Assembly: GCA_029821875.1 (NCBI GenBank)
Contig: JALGXW010000013.1
Location: 1 to 64,000 of the forward strand
Direction of reading: 5' to 3'
DNA from: Candidatus Hebobacterum abditum
GTDB lineage: Bacteria; Armatimonadota; Hebobacteria; Hebobacterales; Hebobacteraceae
Length of the DNA: 64,000 bases
A program made the position numbers and the translations under genes. Below are positions 33,631 to 43,557 of the stretch, piece by piece. Below the pieces are notes generated by a model. The model was not told where the DNA came from. It saw only the letters and a list, made by a program, of their open reading frames with translations, and made no database searches. Every line of letters begins with the position of its first letter. Positions within the stretch are counted from its first letter, which is position 1.

Positions 33631-33841
33631 GCCGGGGCCGACCGCCATCCCGGCTCCACCGTCGAGACCCGGTTCATGGAATAGGCCTTCTAAGGCCGGC
33701 AGCGTTCTCCGTCGGCCCACAGGGGACGAAGCCCACGGGATGCTGCGATGATCTGGACACCGCTGCCATCCAACGGCCAGGTGACACACAAGGCGCGTAC
33801 GACGCGCGGCCGGTGGGCGACGCCCGGCAGAGGAGGTGGAG

Positions 33842-34906
33842 ATGGGGCATGCACACAAGCCTCGAAGTCCACTGGTGTTCCTGCCGATTCTTGTACTGCT
33901 CTGTTCGGGGACAGTGTTGTTCAGCGCGGGAGACGTCGTGAGGATCTCCTTGCCGGCTCACAGCGCGGAGGTGAGCGGAACCATCGAGGTCAGGGCCGAG
34001 GTAGACACCTCGTCGCCGGTGGCCTTTGTGCTGCTGGTCGTGGACGGCACCCGACCAGCCTCTACGAACTACTTGCCGGCGACATTCCAGTTGGACACGC
34101 GTGAGCTGTCAGACGGGCCTCACGCGGTGTCCGCAGAAGTGTATGCCGATTTCCAGATGATCGCCGCCTCCAAGGCGATCACCATCCATGTGAACAACTG
34201 GAAAGCGCCGCAGGCCGTGACGAAGCAGCGGAGCACACCGAAGACCACCACCGCCGCCAGCGCGCTCGAGGCGTCCACGACCGTGGAGGATGCACCTCCT
34301 GTGAGGACACACAGGATCACGGAGATGATGGGGGCAAAGCGTGGGCCTGTCCGCGAGCCCTCCCCGACTGAGTCTTTGGCGCGTAAGGCTTCTCAGGACA
34401 GTGACATAGCCGAGGCCGCAGATGGCCTCTCTTCCCCTCGCATGCCCACGGTGGTGCTGAACGGCAGCCCGCTTGTTGCAGACGTGGCCCCAAGGCTCGT
34501 CAAGGGGCGGATGCGCGCTGGCTTCCGCGCGCTGTTCACTGCTACCGGGGCGCGTATCGACTGGCTCCCTGAGCAGCGCATTGCGCGCTGTGTTACAGAC
34601 TCTCTCGTTGTCGAGGTGCCGATCGGTTCCCGCATCGCGACGGTGAACGGGCGGCACGTGGACATGGGTGCAGCTGCGACCATCAGGAACGGCCGCACAA
34701 TAGTGCCCCTGCGGTTCTTCGCGCAGGTGACCGGATCGAGCGTGTCCTGGGACGCGCGGACCCGGGTCGCCAGCGTCCAGACGTCCAGTCGCGCCATCGC
34801 CAGCGCGCAGGCGTCACTGACTTCAGCGGCGAGCATGCAGATATCGGTCAGCGACCGAGTGAGCACGCGGACGCCAATCTACGAAGTGGCGGATCTGGGA
34901 CCTTAG
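33842..34906 (+). CDS. Secreted protein with copper-amine-oxidase-N-like domain
   Basis: The 354-residue protein has an N-terminal signal or anchor (FLPILVLLCSGTVLFSAG) and an Ig-like domain (about 30-120: SAEVSGTIEVRAEVD, VLLVVDGTRP). A Ser/Thr/Ala-rich linker follows to about 195, then a domain like the copper amine oxidase N-terminal domain found in cell-wall proteins (VLNGSPLVADVAPRLVKGRM, GRTIVPLRFFAQVTGSSVSW, about 205-315). It is probably exported and wall-associated. AGGAGG lies five bases before the ATG at 33842; the tracked GTG at 33836 overlaps that site and is rejected. A strong terminator follows. Confidence 0.8.
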   Translation: MGHAHKPRSPLVFLPILVLLCSGTVLFSAGDVVRISLPAHSAEVSGTIEVRAEVDTSSPVAFVLLVVDGTRPASTNYLPATFQLDTRELSDGPHAVSAEVYADFQMIAASKAITIHVNNWKAPQAVTKQRSTPKTTTAASALEASTTVEDAPPVRTHRITEMMGAKRGPVREPSPTESLARKASQDSDIAEAADGLSSPRMPTVVLNGSPLVADVAPRLVKGRMRAGFRALFTATGARIDWLPEQRIARCVTDSLVVEVPIGSRIATVNGRHVDMGAAATIRNGRTIVPLRFFAQVTGSSVSWDARTRVASVQTSSRAIASAQASLTSAASMQISVSDRVSTRTPIYEVADLGP

Positions 34907-34929
34907 CCCCTTCGGAGATCCTCTCTTGT

Positions 34930-34966
34930 ACAGAGGGTGCGCTGACGAGCGCACCCTCTGTTCTTT
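34930..34966 (+). terminator. Strong Rho-independent terminator
   Basis: CAGAGGGTGCGCT pairs with AGCGCACCCTCTG around a GACG loop, followed by TTCTTTT. It lies 24 bases after the stop at 34906. Confidence 0.9.
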
Positions 34967-35558
34967 TGGGGCGTCAATCGGCACCAACTGCGCATGTCGA
35001 ATGGCGATGAGACACCGCTGACAGCCCTGGGGGCTCGTGGACCTCAGCCGTTCGACCGTAGGGACCATTCGGCGGCGCCGCCGGGGACCGTTCCTTCGTG
35101 CGCGGGTACTGCCCCGATCAGGGGCGCCTGGCGAGCATCCGAGTGGCCCCAGAACACCGGTTACAGACCTATCCCTGGAACGCTCTCAGAATGGTCCTAC
35201 TGGCGCCCGACATGCGGAGCCTGAGCCGCACCTGGGCGATCAGCTGTCAGAGCTTACAGCAGACAGCGGCATGCCCCGCCGGCCGGGTCAGTATTCCATG
35301 CTGGCTGACGCCGGGATCGCCCCTCACTCCGAAGTGTGAGAGGGACCTTCAGTGTCGAATGGGAGGGACGCCCTACCGACCCGGCGAATGGCCTTGCAGA
35401 TTCGCACTCCAGTCGCCGTGCAGGAGCACCACCGGAGGCCGGTGCTGGGGCGGTGGAACGCAGAGGCAGGGACACCTCACGGATGTCCTAGTTCGCCCGC
35501 CGGTCTGATGTCCCGCGAGCGCTGAGGCCGGACGCAAACGGAATGGAGCTACACTTCC
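34967..35558 (+). other. 590-base region before glnS, nothing recognised
   Basis: No gene, T-box or other RNA is visible. A stretch at 35191 (GGTCCTACTGGCGCCCGACA) resembles one at 43222, and ATGTCGAATGGCGATGAGAC near 34993 resembles part of the 65-bp repeat, so this may be decayed repeat-derived DNA. Confidence 0.4.
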
Positions 35559-37286
35559 ATGGGCTCGTCGCACACCGAAGAAGAGCATGTTGAGGAAGAC
35601 AGGCTTGGCCGCCAGCCAACGCCGATGAACTTCATCCGCCGATCCGTTATCGAGGATCTGCGTGCCGGGCGATTCACCGGCGTCCACACGCGCTTCCCTC
35701 CGGAGCCCAACGCCTACCTTCATATCGGACACGCGAAGGCTGTCTGGATAAACTACGGCATCGCCCAGGAATTCGGCGGCCTCTTCAACTTGAGGTTCGA
35801 TGACACCAACCCCGCCACGGAGGAGAAGGAGTTCGTCGAGGCGATCATCGATGATGTCCGCTGGCTGGGGGTCGACTGGGAGGACCGGCTGTTCTTCGGC
35901 TCCGACTACTTCGAACAGCAGTACGAGTGGGCCCTGCAACTCATCAGACAGGGCGATGCCTATGTCTGCGACCTCTCGCCCGATGAGCTCATCGAGACGC
36001 GCGGCACGCTGACCAAGCCGGGGGTGGAGAGCCCTTATCGCAGCCGCAGCGTGGAGGAGAATCTGGACCTGTTTCAGCGGATGCGTGCTGGCGAGTTCCC
36101 GGACGGGGAGCGTACACTCCGCGCGAAGATCGACATGGCCGCGCCCAACTTGCTCCTGCGCGATCCCGTCATGTACCGCATCCGCCATGCCGAGCACCAC
36201 CGCCAGGGCTCCAAGTGGTGTATCTACCCGATGTACGACTGGGCGCACGGTTTGCAGGATTCGATCGAGGGAATCACCCATTCGCTCTGTTCGCTGGAAT
36301 ATGAGAACCATCGCCCGCTGTACGACTGGTTCCTGGATCGGCTCGGCATCTATCATCCGCGCCAGATCGAGTTCGCCCGGATGAACATGACACACACAGT
36401 CATGAGCAAGCGCCGGTTCATCGAGCTTGTCGAGGGCGGTCATGTCCGGGGGTATGACGATCCGCGGCTGCCAACGCTGGCGGGCCTGCGCCGACGTGGG
36501 TACACACCGGAATCGATCCGCGAATTCTGCCGGAGGGCCGGAATTGCGAAGATCGACAACATCGTGGATGTCGCGGTGTTGGAGGACTGCATCCGTGACG
36601 ATCTGAATCGGCGAGCACCGCGCGTGATGGCCGTGCTGAGACCGGTGAAGGTCGTCCTGACCAACTACCCCGAGGGTCAGGTGGAAGAACTGGACGTCAT
36701 CAACAACCCGGAGGATCCGGGCGCCGGAACACGCAAGGTGCCGTTCAGCAAAGAGCTGTACATAGAGCGTGACGACTTCCGCGAGGATCCGCCGCCAAGG
36801 TACTACCGCCTGACTCCGGGCCGGGAGGTCCGACTGCGGAACGCCTACTTCGTCAGATGCACAGAGATTGTCAAGAACGCAGACGGCGAGATCACCGAGA
36901 TTCACTGCACCTACGACCCGGAGACCCGCGGTGGGGACGCGCCCGATGGTCGAAGACCGAAGGCGACACTGCACTGGGTATCGGTAGCACGCGCAATCCA
37001 GGCCGAGGCCCGCTTGTACGACCATCTCTTCCTGAAGCCGAACCCGGATGACGTGGATGAGGGGCAGGACTTCATCTCGAATCTGAACCCGAACTCGCTG
37101 GAAGTGGTCCCCTGCTACATGGAGCCGAGCGTCATCGGGGCTCAAGTCGGCGCCTTCTACCAGTTTGAGCGGCTGGGCTACTTCTGCGTGGACCGTGACT
37201 CCACTTCGGAGCGACTATGCTTCAACCGAACGGCGACTCTTCGCGACTCGTGGGCCAAGATCGAGAAAGCAACGAAGAAGGACTAG
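35559..37286 (+). CDS. glnS: Glutamine--tRNA ligase
   Basis: The 575-residue class I synthetase has [17 protein letters not shown] with the HIGH motif (about residues 46-62), [14 protein letters not shown], and VMSKR as the KMSKS equivalent (about 287), followed by the two-part beta-barrel anticodon-binding domain ([10 protein letters not shown] to the end, about 365-560). It charges tRNA-Gln directly in the cytoplasm. Length fits bacterial GlnRS. The N-terminus has about 22 extra acidic residues. A GGAG site precedes the ATG. The only tRNA gene in the window, tRNA-Gln(CUG), lies 78 bases downstream. Confidence 0.97.
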   Translation: MGSSHTEEEHVEEDRLGRQPTPMNFIRRSVIEDLRAGRFTGVHTRFPPEPNAYLHIGHAKAVWINYGIAQEFGGLFNLRFDDTNPATEEKEFVEAIIDDVRWLGVDWEDRLFFGSDYFEQQYEWALQLIRQGDAYVCDLSPDELIETRGTLTKPGVESPYRSRSVEENLDLFQRMRAGEFPDGERTLRAKIDMAAPNLLLRDPVMYRIRHAEHHRQGSKWCIYPMYDWAHGLQDSIEGITHSLCSLEYENHRPLYDWFLDRLGIYHPRQIEFARMNMTHTVMSKRRFIELVEGGHVRGYDDPRLPTLAGLRRRGYTPESIREFCRRAGIAKIDNIVDVAVLEDCIRDDLNRRAPRVMAVLRPVKVVLTNYPEGQVEELDVINNPEDPGAGTRKVPFSKELYIERDDFREDPPPRYYRLTPGREVRLRNAYFVRCTEIVKNADGEITEIHCTYDPETRGGDAPDGRRPKATLHWVSVARAIQAEARLYDHLFLKPNPDDVDEGQDFISNLNPNSLEVVPCYMEPSVIGAQVGAFYQFERLGYFCVDRDSTSERLCFNRTATLRDSWAKIEKATKKD

Positions 37287-37324
37287 GCTTTGTCCGCTCT
37301 CGGCGCCCCGCGCCCCGCGCGATG

Positions 37325-37353
37325 TTGACTCTGCGTTCGGGGGATGGTAGTCT
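37325..37353 (+). promoter_or_regulatory. Promoter for the tRNA-Gln gene
   Basis: TTGACT and TAGTCT are separated by 17 bases; the tRNA begins 11 bases after the -10. This implies transcription starts within a few bases of the mature 5' end, independent of glnS. Confidence 0.5.
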
Positions 37354-37363
37354 TCCAGTAGGT

Positions 37364-37439
37364 TGCCGGATAGCTCAGTTGGAAGAGCGCCTGACTCTGG
37401 ATCAGGAGGTCCTAGGTTCGAGCCCTAGTCCGGCAGCCA
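37364..37439 (+). tRNA. tRNA-Gln, anticodon CTG
   Basis: A full cloverleaf can be drawn: acceptor TGCCGGA/TCCGGCA, D-arm GCTC/GAGC, anticodon stem CCTGA/TCAGG with loop CTCTGGA (anticodon CTG, reads CAG), T-arm CTAGG/CCTAG with TTCGAGC, discriminator G and encoded CCA. The opening T-A pair and Gln anticodon fit the cognate enzyme encoded just upstream. Confidence 0.97.
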
Positions 37440-37836
37440 GCTCGAGACAGATACCGCTCGCACGGCCCCCAAGCTGGTGTCCTCTGTACCGGTCACGTTG
37501 CCCTGGAACCGCCTGTAGTGGTCAAATGGGCATAGAGCCGCTTTGAGAGCCATTCCTGCTCTGCTAGCAGTGCTTGCAGACCAGACGGGATCGACCGAGG
37601 ATCGAACCAGCGGTAACGGTCTCTGGTGCGAAGGGGGCGTCTCGCCTACGCGCTGTCCGGCCGCGACCTCGAGTCGGCCCTCAGCACAAGTGGAACGGTT
37701 CCGCCACTGACAGACCCCGTATGCTCCGCCAGCTAGGCTGACCGCCGAGAGCGGCTTTGGGGCGGTTCTACGCCTATCTGACGACCACTGCATATGGGCC
37801 TTCAACACCCACAGGGCGTCCCACGAGCGCATCTCA
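37440..37836. other. 400-base region after tRNA-Gln, nothing recognised
   Basis: No gene is seen. A segment near 37519 (GAGCCGCTTTGAGAGCCA) resembles the centre of the 65-bp repeat, consistent with a decayed copy. Confidence 0.4.
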
Positions 37837-40638
37837 TCAGCGCCGAGTCAGTGCCAGCAGCTCCACGATGCGTCTCGCGGCGCCTGCGCGCATCTCGTCG
37901 AGGTCCAGCCACTCGGGGTGGCGCCGTTCGTTGAGCCGGATGCGATTGGCTACACTCGTTAGGAAGGCCTGTGCCTCAGCGGCCGCTTGCCTCGCCTCGG
38001 GCGAGTTCGATGCTGCGGCATCATCCGCGATGTTCTCGAGTGTCTGGAGGTACCGGAAGTCGTTCATCCCCTCCGCGCACTGCTCCAGCAGCAGACTCGG
38101 CCGCAGCCCGTCGGACGCAAAGTAGATCATCCTCGGGTCGGGCTCGCGCCCGTCGAGGTCGAAGTAGTCATAGCCGTGCCGGATGAAGGCGATCCACTCG
38201 TAGCGGCCGCTCACGCCCTTCGCCCTCTCGCTCCACTGGTACGCTCCGAAGGCGTACCTGCTGCGGCCCTGGTTGTAGATGTAGACGTCCTTCCCGAGCG
38301 CCCGCGCCTTCGCCATGACCAACTCGTCGTGGCTGTTCAGCATCGACACGTCGAGCACGCGGAAGAACTCTTGCAGCTCAAGTTCCAGCGGATCCTCTGT
38401 CGGTTCGAACGACACGCTGTAGCCGCCCGTCGTGCGAAGGTCCGGCGCCACGCCATTGAGCAGCCGCATGAACTCAAGCTGGTCTCGCGCCAGGTCGGCC
38501 ACCCGCGGCTCATCGCATAGCGAGTAGCTGAACGGAAGCCAGTCGTGCTCATGCGCGTGGGACAGGACGGTGGACCAGACGCGGCCGGCGATCTCCTCGA
38601 ACGCCAGCCCGTAGCTCTCCTCGAGTGCGCTGCCGGTCTCCCCCTTCGTGTAGCTGTAGATGTCGTACAGCCCGGTGATCACCAGGCCACCGTAGTTGTT
38701 GATCTCCCAGTCGAAGCCGGCCGCCCGGGCCTGCGACATGAACCGGTCGGCCGCGGAGAAGTCGATCAGGGGAGCGCCCTGGGAGTCGAGGCCGTGGAAG
38801 TCGATAGGCGGCCCGCCGCTGAACGTGTTGAAGCCGCGCTCGCGGAATGCCTGGAAGACGCGGTACTGCATCTCGTGGCGTGCCGGGCCTTCGAGGGGGA
38901 GGTCGTGCTCGATATGAAAGAAGCCAGACAAGAAGTCGGCCTCATCCAGCCCGAACGGCAGCACCTCCAGGCTCAGAGGCATCTCGATCGGCTCTCTGCC
39001 CTCTGCCCGAAGCAGCAGCCGCCCGCGGTAGGGGCCCGCCGCCGCGTCCGCCGGCACGCGCATGGAGAGCCAGACTTGCCGCGTCAGGCCGGCAGGAAGC
39101 GACACTTCCTGCGCGGGTTGGAGGTACCGAGGGGTGATGCGGTACATCAGCGATCCCAGTCCCCGCGTCGGCAGATGTCGCACCACGGAGACGGTGACGC
39201 AGTCGGCGGGGAGCACTGCACCATCGCCCTCGAGGTCGGAAACGGACAGCACAATGCGGCCCAGGTCGACGAGCGGCCGGATCGCCAGCGTCAGCGAACG
39301 CACCTCGCCTCGGCTGGCGAATGCTTCCAAGTGGAGGCGGCGCTGTGCCGGCGTCGGCATCGAGGAGAAGCAGACGGTGTCCTCAATGCGGGGGACGAAC
39401 AGCACATACCCGTTCTCCTGGTCCTCAGCAGTGATCGGCGCTGCCCCCACTGTCTCGGGGAGGGGCCGCTCCACCGCGCGCGAGCGGAACTCTTCTCTCT
39501 GCCTGGAGAGCGTGCCGGCCGCCCACGCCTCCGCCTGCGCGTCACCGTCCGGATGGATAACCAGACCGGCCAGGCGGCGCGCGTGGGGACCATCGGCGGC
39601 CACGTGCAGCTCGAAGGGGCCCTCCTGAATTGACACGGTGGCGGTCAGGGGGCGGAAAAGGTACGCCAGGTAGGTGTCCCACAGATCGTCACCCGGCAGG
39701 GGCTCAGTGTCCTGGAAGTGATAGACCGCATCCAACTGTCCCCATTTGTCACGAGTGTCGGCCAGGCGCCACCCGCGCCCGAACATCTCTCGGCGGGTGA
39801 AGCGGGCCTGCTCCCCCGACCAGTACCCTAGCCCCTCGAAGAACGCCACCACGCGGTAGCGGCCCGGCGGGAGCTTCACCAGGAAGGCCGCCTCCTGCAC
39901 GTCCACACTGTCTTGCAGGAGTCTGCTGGGGAAGGTCACATCCCAGGCACGGCCCGGCCGCGAGTCCGGGGCCCAGCCCCAACCGGTGCGCTCGAAGTAG
40001 GTATCGTCGGGGGACACCGGCGTGAACCCGGGGGATACCGACTGCGCCGGCGGACCGAAGTCGAAGGCGCGCACGCTGGCGGGAGCGCCGGTACGCGTGA
40101 GACGCATGTTGTCGAGGTACACGAAGCCTACTGTCTGCGCGGCGGGCGTGAAGCCCAAGTCCACACGGACGATGCGGGAGGCATCGATGGGCGTCTTCAG
40201 ATCGTTGAAGCGCGACCCGACCTCCCCTCGGTAGAGTCCGCCAATGGGAATCGCGAGCGTGTTGGCGCCGGGGCGGAGCGCGAAGCTCGCGTTGTACCGG
40301 TTCCAGTAGGTGGAGCGCTGCCGCCAGGCCTCGTCCCCGATGAGCACGTAGACCGAGACCGGCCGATCGAGGTCAACGTGGATGTCCACCTCGAGGGCGT
40401 CGAAGCCGCTCCAGTCTCCCCGAAGCTGGAAGAACCTCAGGTAGTCGTCCGCGGGCAGACGCAGCGAATGTGCTCCCTCCGTGACGTGCGCCGCATCGAG
40501 CACAATCGCGCTGGAGTCGCACTCCACCGAGGCCACATCGGCATCGCTCTCGAATCCCAACAGCAGCCTCGTCTCTGCTGCTGCCCGCGCCGGTGCGACG
40601 CACAGCACCACCGCCATCAGCACCAGTCCCACTCTCAT
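37837..40638 (-). CDS. Secreted DUF4091 glycosidase-like protein
   Basis: Starting at ATG 40638 (GGGAG seven bases upstream) gives MRVGLVLMAVVLCVAPARAAA as a clear signal peptide; the tracked ORF adds 17 unlikely residues. The 933-residue protein has a jelly-roll N-terminus (LRLPADDYLRFFQLRGDWSG), a middle beta region, and a barrel-like C-terminal half with SYSLCDEPRVADLARDQLEF and the DUF4091 signature (GLRPSLLLEQCAEGMNDFRY). It is probably an exported GH123-like glycosidase. It follows a heparinase gene on the same strand with a 163-base gap, suggesting joint polysaccharide breakdown. Confidence 0.83.
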   Translation of the reverse strand: MRVGLVLMAVVLCVAPARAAAETRLLLGFESDADVASVECDSSAIVLDAAHVTEGAHSLRLPADDYLRFFQLRGDWSGFDALEVDIHVDLDRPVSVYVLIGDEAWRQRSTYWNRYNASFALRPGANTLAIPIGGLYRGEVGSRFNDLKTPIDASRIVRVDLGFTPAAQTVGFVYLDNMRLTRTGAPASVRAFDFGPPAQSVSPGFTPVSPDDTYFERTGWGWAPDSRPGRAWDVTFPSRLLQDSVDVQEAAFLVKLPPGRYRVVAFFEGLGYWSGEQARFTRREMFGRGWRLADTRDKWGQLDAVYHFQDTEPLPGDDLWDTYLAYLFRPLTATVSIQEGPFELHVAADGPHARRLAGLVIHPDGDAQAEAWAAGTLSRQREEFRSRAVERPLPETVGAAPITAEDQENGYVLFVPRIEDTVCFSSMPTPAQRRLHLEAFASRGEVRSLTLAIRPLVDLGRIVLSVSDLEGDGAVLPADCVTVSVVRHLPTRGLGSLMYRITPRYLQPAQEVSLPAGLTRQVWLSMRVPADAAAGPYRGRLLLRAEGREPIEMPLSLEVLPFGLDEADFLSGFFHIEHDLPLEGPARHEMQYRVFQAFRERGFNTFSGGPPIDFHGLDSQGAPLIDFSAADRFMSQARAAGFDWEINNYGGLVITGLYDIYSYTKGETGSALEESYGLAFEEIAGRVWSTVLSHAHEHDWLPFSYSLCDEPRVADLARDQLEFMRLLNGVAPDLRTTGGYSVSFEPTEDPLELELQEFFRVLDVSMLNSHDELVMAKARALGKDVYIYNQGRSRYAFGAYQWSERAKGVSGRYEWIAFIRHGYDYFDLDGREPDPRMIYFASDGLRPSLLLEQCAEGMNDFRYLQTLENIADDAAASNSPEARQAAAEAQAFLTSVANRIRLNERRHPEWLDLDEMRAGAARRIVELLALTRR

Positions 40639-40793
40639 GTCTGCACTCCCACCATCCTCTTCCTCCGCGAAGCCATTCGGACATCGCAAGAGATCTGACG
40701 CGTGTCACACCCCGAGGCGACACGCCTTGGGTCCTATGTGGAGGGACGGATCAACATCCCCCACAGTGCACAACGGCCCGAACGAGCATTGTC

Positions 40794-40817
40794 GCTGGTG
40801 CTCAGCTGAGCACCAGC
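40794..40817 (-). repeat. 24-bp perfect palindrome over the heparinase stop codon
   Basis: GCTGGTGCTCAGCTGAGCACCAGC is a perfect inverted repeat containing the TGA stop of the heparinase gene. It could fold as an 11-bp hairpin at the mRNA 3' end or bind a dimeric protein. No T-run follows. Confidence 0.6.
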
Positions 40818-42940
40818 AGCGCAGCTTCGCGACGGTTCCCATCGTGCAGCTGACGGCCCTCCCACTCGAGGTAGCTCCCGTCGAGCATGAAGCACTTGGC
40901 AGGCGTGCCGCTCGCGTCCGCGCGCAGCCAGACGAAGGGGGCATCGCTGACGATAGGGCTGCCGTATTCAGCCGGCGAGGACAGGTCCTTCGTCCAAGCT
41001 ATGAGGTCGCTGCCACCATTGGGCAGGCCCAGCTCGAGGTAGCGCAGGTGTCCCCTGCCAGCCAGAGAGCTCCCCTTGACCGCGTACCGAGGCGGCGCGT
41101 CTCCGGAGAATGGCGCGAGAAGAACGGCCGAGGGACTGCCGCGATAGAGACGGGCAGGGAATCGGAACTCTACCAGCGGTGCGGGGATGGCGTCGTTCCC
41201 GTGCAGGCCGACCCAGCCGCGGATCGGGTCGCGACTGCCCTCGAAGCACTCCATCTCGGCGCTTCCCCTGAAGGGAATGCACCTGACCAGGAGGTTGATG
41301 TCCGAGTTGGCCGACCACCAGCTCAGCGCCTCCTCGTCCGTGCGCCACGACTCCATTGGGCCCATCTGCCAGCAGTTGTGGACGGTGGCGTGGTCCTCCC
41401 CCTCCATGGTATCGAGAGCCAACAGGTATTCGCCCTTGACCCAGAACAGCACGCGCTCGTGGATGCCGAACAGGCCTCTGCCCCGGCCCTCGTCGAAGCT
41501 CCAGCCGTATTCGCCCTCCCAGTAGCCAGCGCTGTACTTCGCGTGGATGAGAGCCGTGTCGTCGGTGAACTCCGCTCGCAGCAGATCGGCATCCGCCTCG
41601 CACTGGTTCCACCCGTTGAGGCTGAGCGTCGAGTGGGCGCGGGTCGATTTGCCGTAGGGGCCGAGGGGGTCGCTCATCTCGTAGTTGAGGATGCCGGGGT
41701 CGGCGACGAGCTCGCGGCCGCCGGATCGAAACACGAAGGAGAGGCGGCTCAGATGGCAGTGCCCGCCACCCCAGGTTCCCGCGTCGAAGGCGACGTAATC
41801 CGCGCCGGACTGCCAACTGGAGCGAATGAAGACGTGACCCGCGCGCGGGAAGACCTGCTCAAGCGGCGGGTCGGCGCGGAACTCGCCGGCCGGGAACAGC
41901 TCGCCAAGCACGGCCTGTCTTTCCCGTGGATGGCGCAAGATCTCGGGGTCTCGGTGAGGGGCGCGGGAATCGTTCACTCCGAAGAGCTCGTTGTGCGCGG
42001 CGTAGTCGAAGGCGCGGATGATCGTGTCGCCATCGACCCTGGCATCCGCCTCCGGGAAGCGCCGCGCAAGCTCGTAGTAGCTAGCCAGCACCCGGGCCAT
42101 CCACTCGTGGTATCCAGGGCTCCGCTCGATGTGGACGCCGTCGGAGAGGAACTGCGTAGCCAGCGCGCTCCGCATTCCCCTGATTCCGCGAGCGAGGAGT
42201 CCGGGGGCACTCGCGAGGAAGGGGAACCGGAGCGCGGTGAACACGAGGGCATCGAGCTCGGCGATGCGCCAGTTGCCCCAGGGGGTGAGATGGTCGGCAA
42301 GGAAGACCGCCTGCACTGAGACTGAGTCCACAAGCGTCTGTAGGAAGGTGTCATCGAAGGCCGGGCTGGCGAGGAAGGCGGGCAAGCTGCCGCCCCACCC
42401 TGAAGTATGGCTGGTGCCCAGGCGGGCACTCATATTCAGCCCACTGTCTCCGGGCATGAACCGCTGGGCTGTCTCGTAGCCGGGATGGCTGCGAATCCAA
42501 TCTTCGATGTAAGACCGAGCGGCCTCCGCAAAGCGCTCATCCCCTGTCTCCCGGTAGGCGGCGGCCAAAGGTGGCAGGTGGTAGAAGCGGTTGAGCTGCG
42601 CGGGCCATTCCTGGTGATCGATGTGCGACCCGGTCCAGTCTATGTTCTGCAGGCCGATCTCTACCGCCGTACGGCCGTAGAAGAAAGCGGTCCCGGCCGC
42701 GATCTTCTCGGCACGAGTGAGAAGCTCTGGAGTGGCCCTCGGAAGGGCCTGGCCGGGAAAGCCGTGCAGGGCCTCAGCACGGTCGGCGATGGCTTCTCGT
42801 ATGTCCATTGTGAGTCCCTCCATGGGTTCGGAGACAGATGGTGATTCGGCGGCCAGCGCCCGCACCCCAAGGTGTCCCGTTGTGGTGGCGATCACCCCCA
42901 TGCCACTCAGCCTTAGGAACGCTCGGCGGTCGATTCTCAT
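40802..42940 (-). CDS. Tat-exported heparinase II/III-family polysaccharide lyase
   Basis: The 712-residue protein begins MRIDRRAFLRLSGMG, a twin-arginine signal, with cleavage likely near ALAAES. An alpha-helical toroid (about 80-400: EWPAQLNRFYHLPPLAAAYRETGDERF, SPGYHEWMARVLASYYELAR) is followed by an anti-parallel beta-sheet domain (about 400-700) with GGGHCHLSRLSF, FVFRSGGRELVADPG and RAHSTLSLNG, the pattern of heparinase II/III-like lyases acting on uronate-containing glycans. The His in GGGHCHLS is the expected conserved one. It is upstream of the DUF4091 gene on the same strand; together they look like a small polysaccharide-degradation operon. Confidence 0.88.
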   Translation of the reverse strand: MRIDRRAFLRLSGMGVIATTTGHLGVRALAAESPSVSEPMEGLTMDIREAIADRAEALHGFPGQALPRATPELLTRAEKIAAGTAFFYGRTAVEIGLQNIDWTGSHIDHQEWPAQLNRFYHLPPLAAAYRETGDERFAEAARSYIEDWIRSHPGYETAQRFMPGDSGLNMSARLGTSHTSGWGGSLPAFLASPAFDDTFLQTLVDSVSVQAVFLADHLTPWGNWRIAELDALVFTALRFPFLASAPGLLARGIRGMRSALATQFLSDGVHIERSPGYHEWMARVLASYYELARRFPEADARVDGDTIIRAFDYAAHNELFGVNDSRAPHRDPEILRHPRERQAVLGELFPAGEFRADPPLEQVFPRAGHVFIRSSWQSGADYVAFDAGTWGGGHCHLSRLSFVFRSGGRELVADPGILNYEMSDPLGPYGKSTRAHSTLSLNGWNQCEADADLLRAEFTDDTALIHAKYSAGYWEGEYGWSFDEGRGRGLFGIHERVLFWVKGEYLLALDTMEGEDHATVHNCWQMGPMESWRTDEEALSWWSANSDINLLVRCIPFRGSAEMECFEGSRDPIRGWVGLHGNDAIPAPLVEFRFPARLYRGSPSAVLLAPFSGDAPPRYAVKGSSLAGRGHLRYLELGLPNGGSDLIAWTKDLSSPAEYGSPIVSDAPFVWLRADASGTPAKCFMLDGSYLEWEGRQLHDGNRREAALLVLS

Positions 42941-43557
42941 GGACTTCCTGGACCCCCGTGAATGGCGTCACGTCAGCTGCACAGCGCTGCACCCCGGGAG
43001 GTTTACGGGAAGACGCGGTCTAATCCTCTGGGGCAGGTCCAACGGGGCGACTGCCCGACCAGACCGTCGCGGGCCACTCATCCCAGGCTCTTGGGCCCAC
43101 TGCGGGCCGACGTGAGACGGGAGTCAGGCACGTCCGTCCCGGCCCCAGCACGAGGGGCGGACATCCGTTTTGGGCCCATGATACCAATAGAGGCCATCGA
43201 CCCAGCCCCAGAATGCGCTCAAACCGGTCCTACGGCGCCCGACACAGACTCAGATGGCACCCCTCTGTGGTCCACCATCCCATCGGCGAACCGGCGCGCG
43301 CCCTTCCGGGCAGCGCCGATGAGTTATTGGACAGCACGGGCACCGATGAGTATTTGCGGACTACAGACATGCACAACTTCACCGACGGAGCGGCAGCCCG
43401 GCAGGAGCTTCTGCCCGCATGCGGAACCGGGCACTGGTCGCGGTTTCCCCGTGTCGCTGGGGTCCAGACCGCAGGAAGGAGGTGAGTTGGGCGGCAGAGC
43501 CGGCGGGATCTGCCGGCGTCAGATGTGCTGTGGTCTTGTCACACGAAGGAGGTCTGA
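42941..43557. other. 620-base divergent intergenic region with repeat remnant
   Basis: It separates the heparinase gene and the prepilin gene. GATGAGTTATTGGACAGCACGG at 43317-43338 matches the end of the 65-bp repeat (GATGAGTTTCTGGACAGCACG). GGTCCTACGGCGCCCGACA at 43222 resembles sequence at 35191. No gene is seen. Confidence 0.5.

Noticed and set aside
35373-37145. 590-codon minus-strand ORF
   Set aside because: It is antisense to glnS, which has clear synthetase motifs.
37570-37690. Second, minus-strand tRNA downstream of tRNA-Gln
   Set aside because: A TGGTTCGATCC stretch looks like a T-arm, but no acceptor or D-arm can be paired.
40481-42319. 612-codon plus-strand ORF
   Set aside because: It is antisense to the heparinase and DUF4091 genes, with no domain seen.
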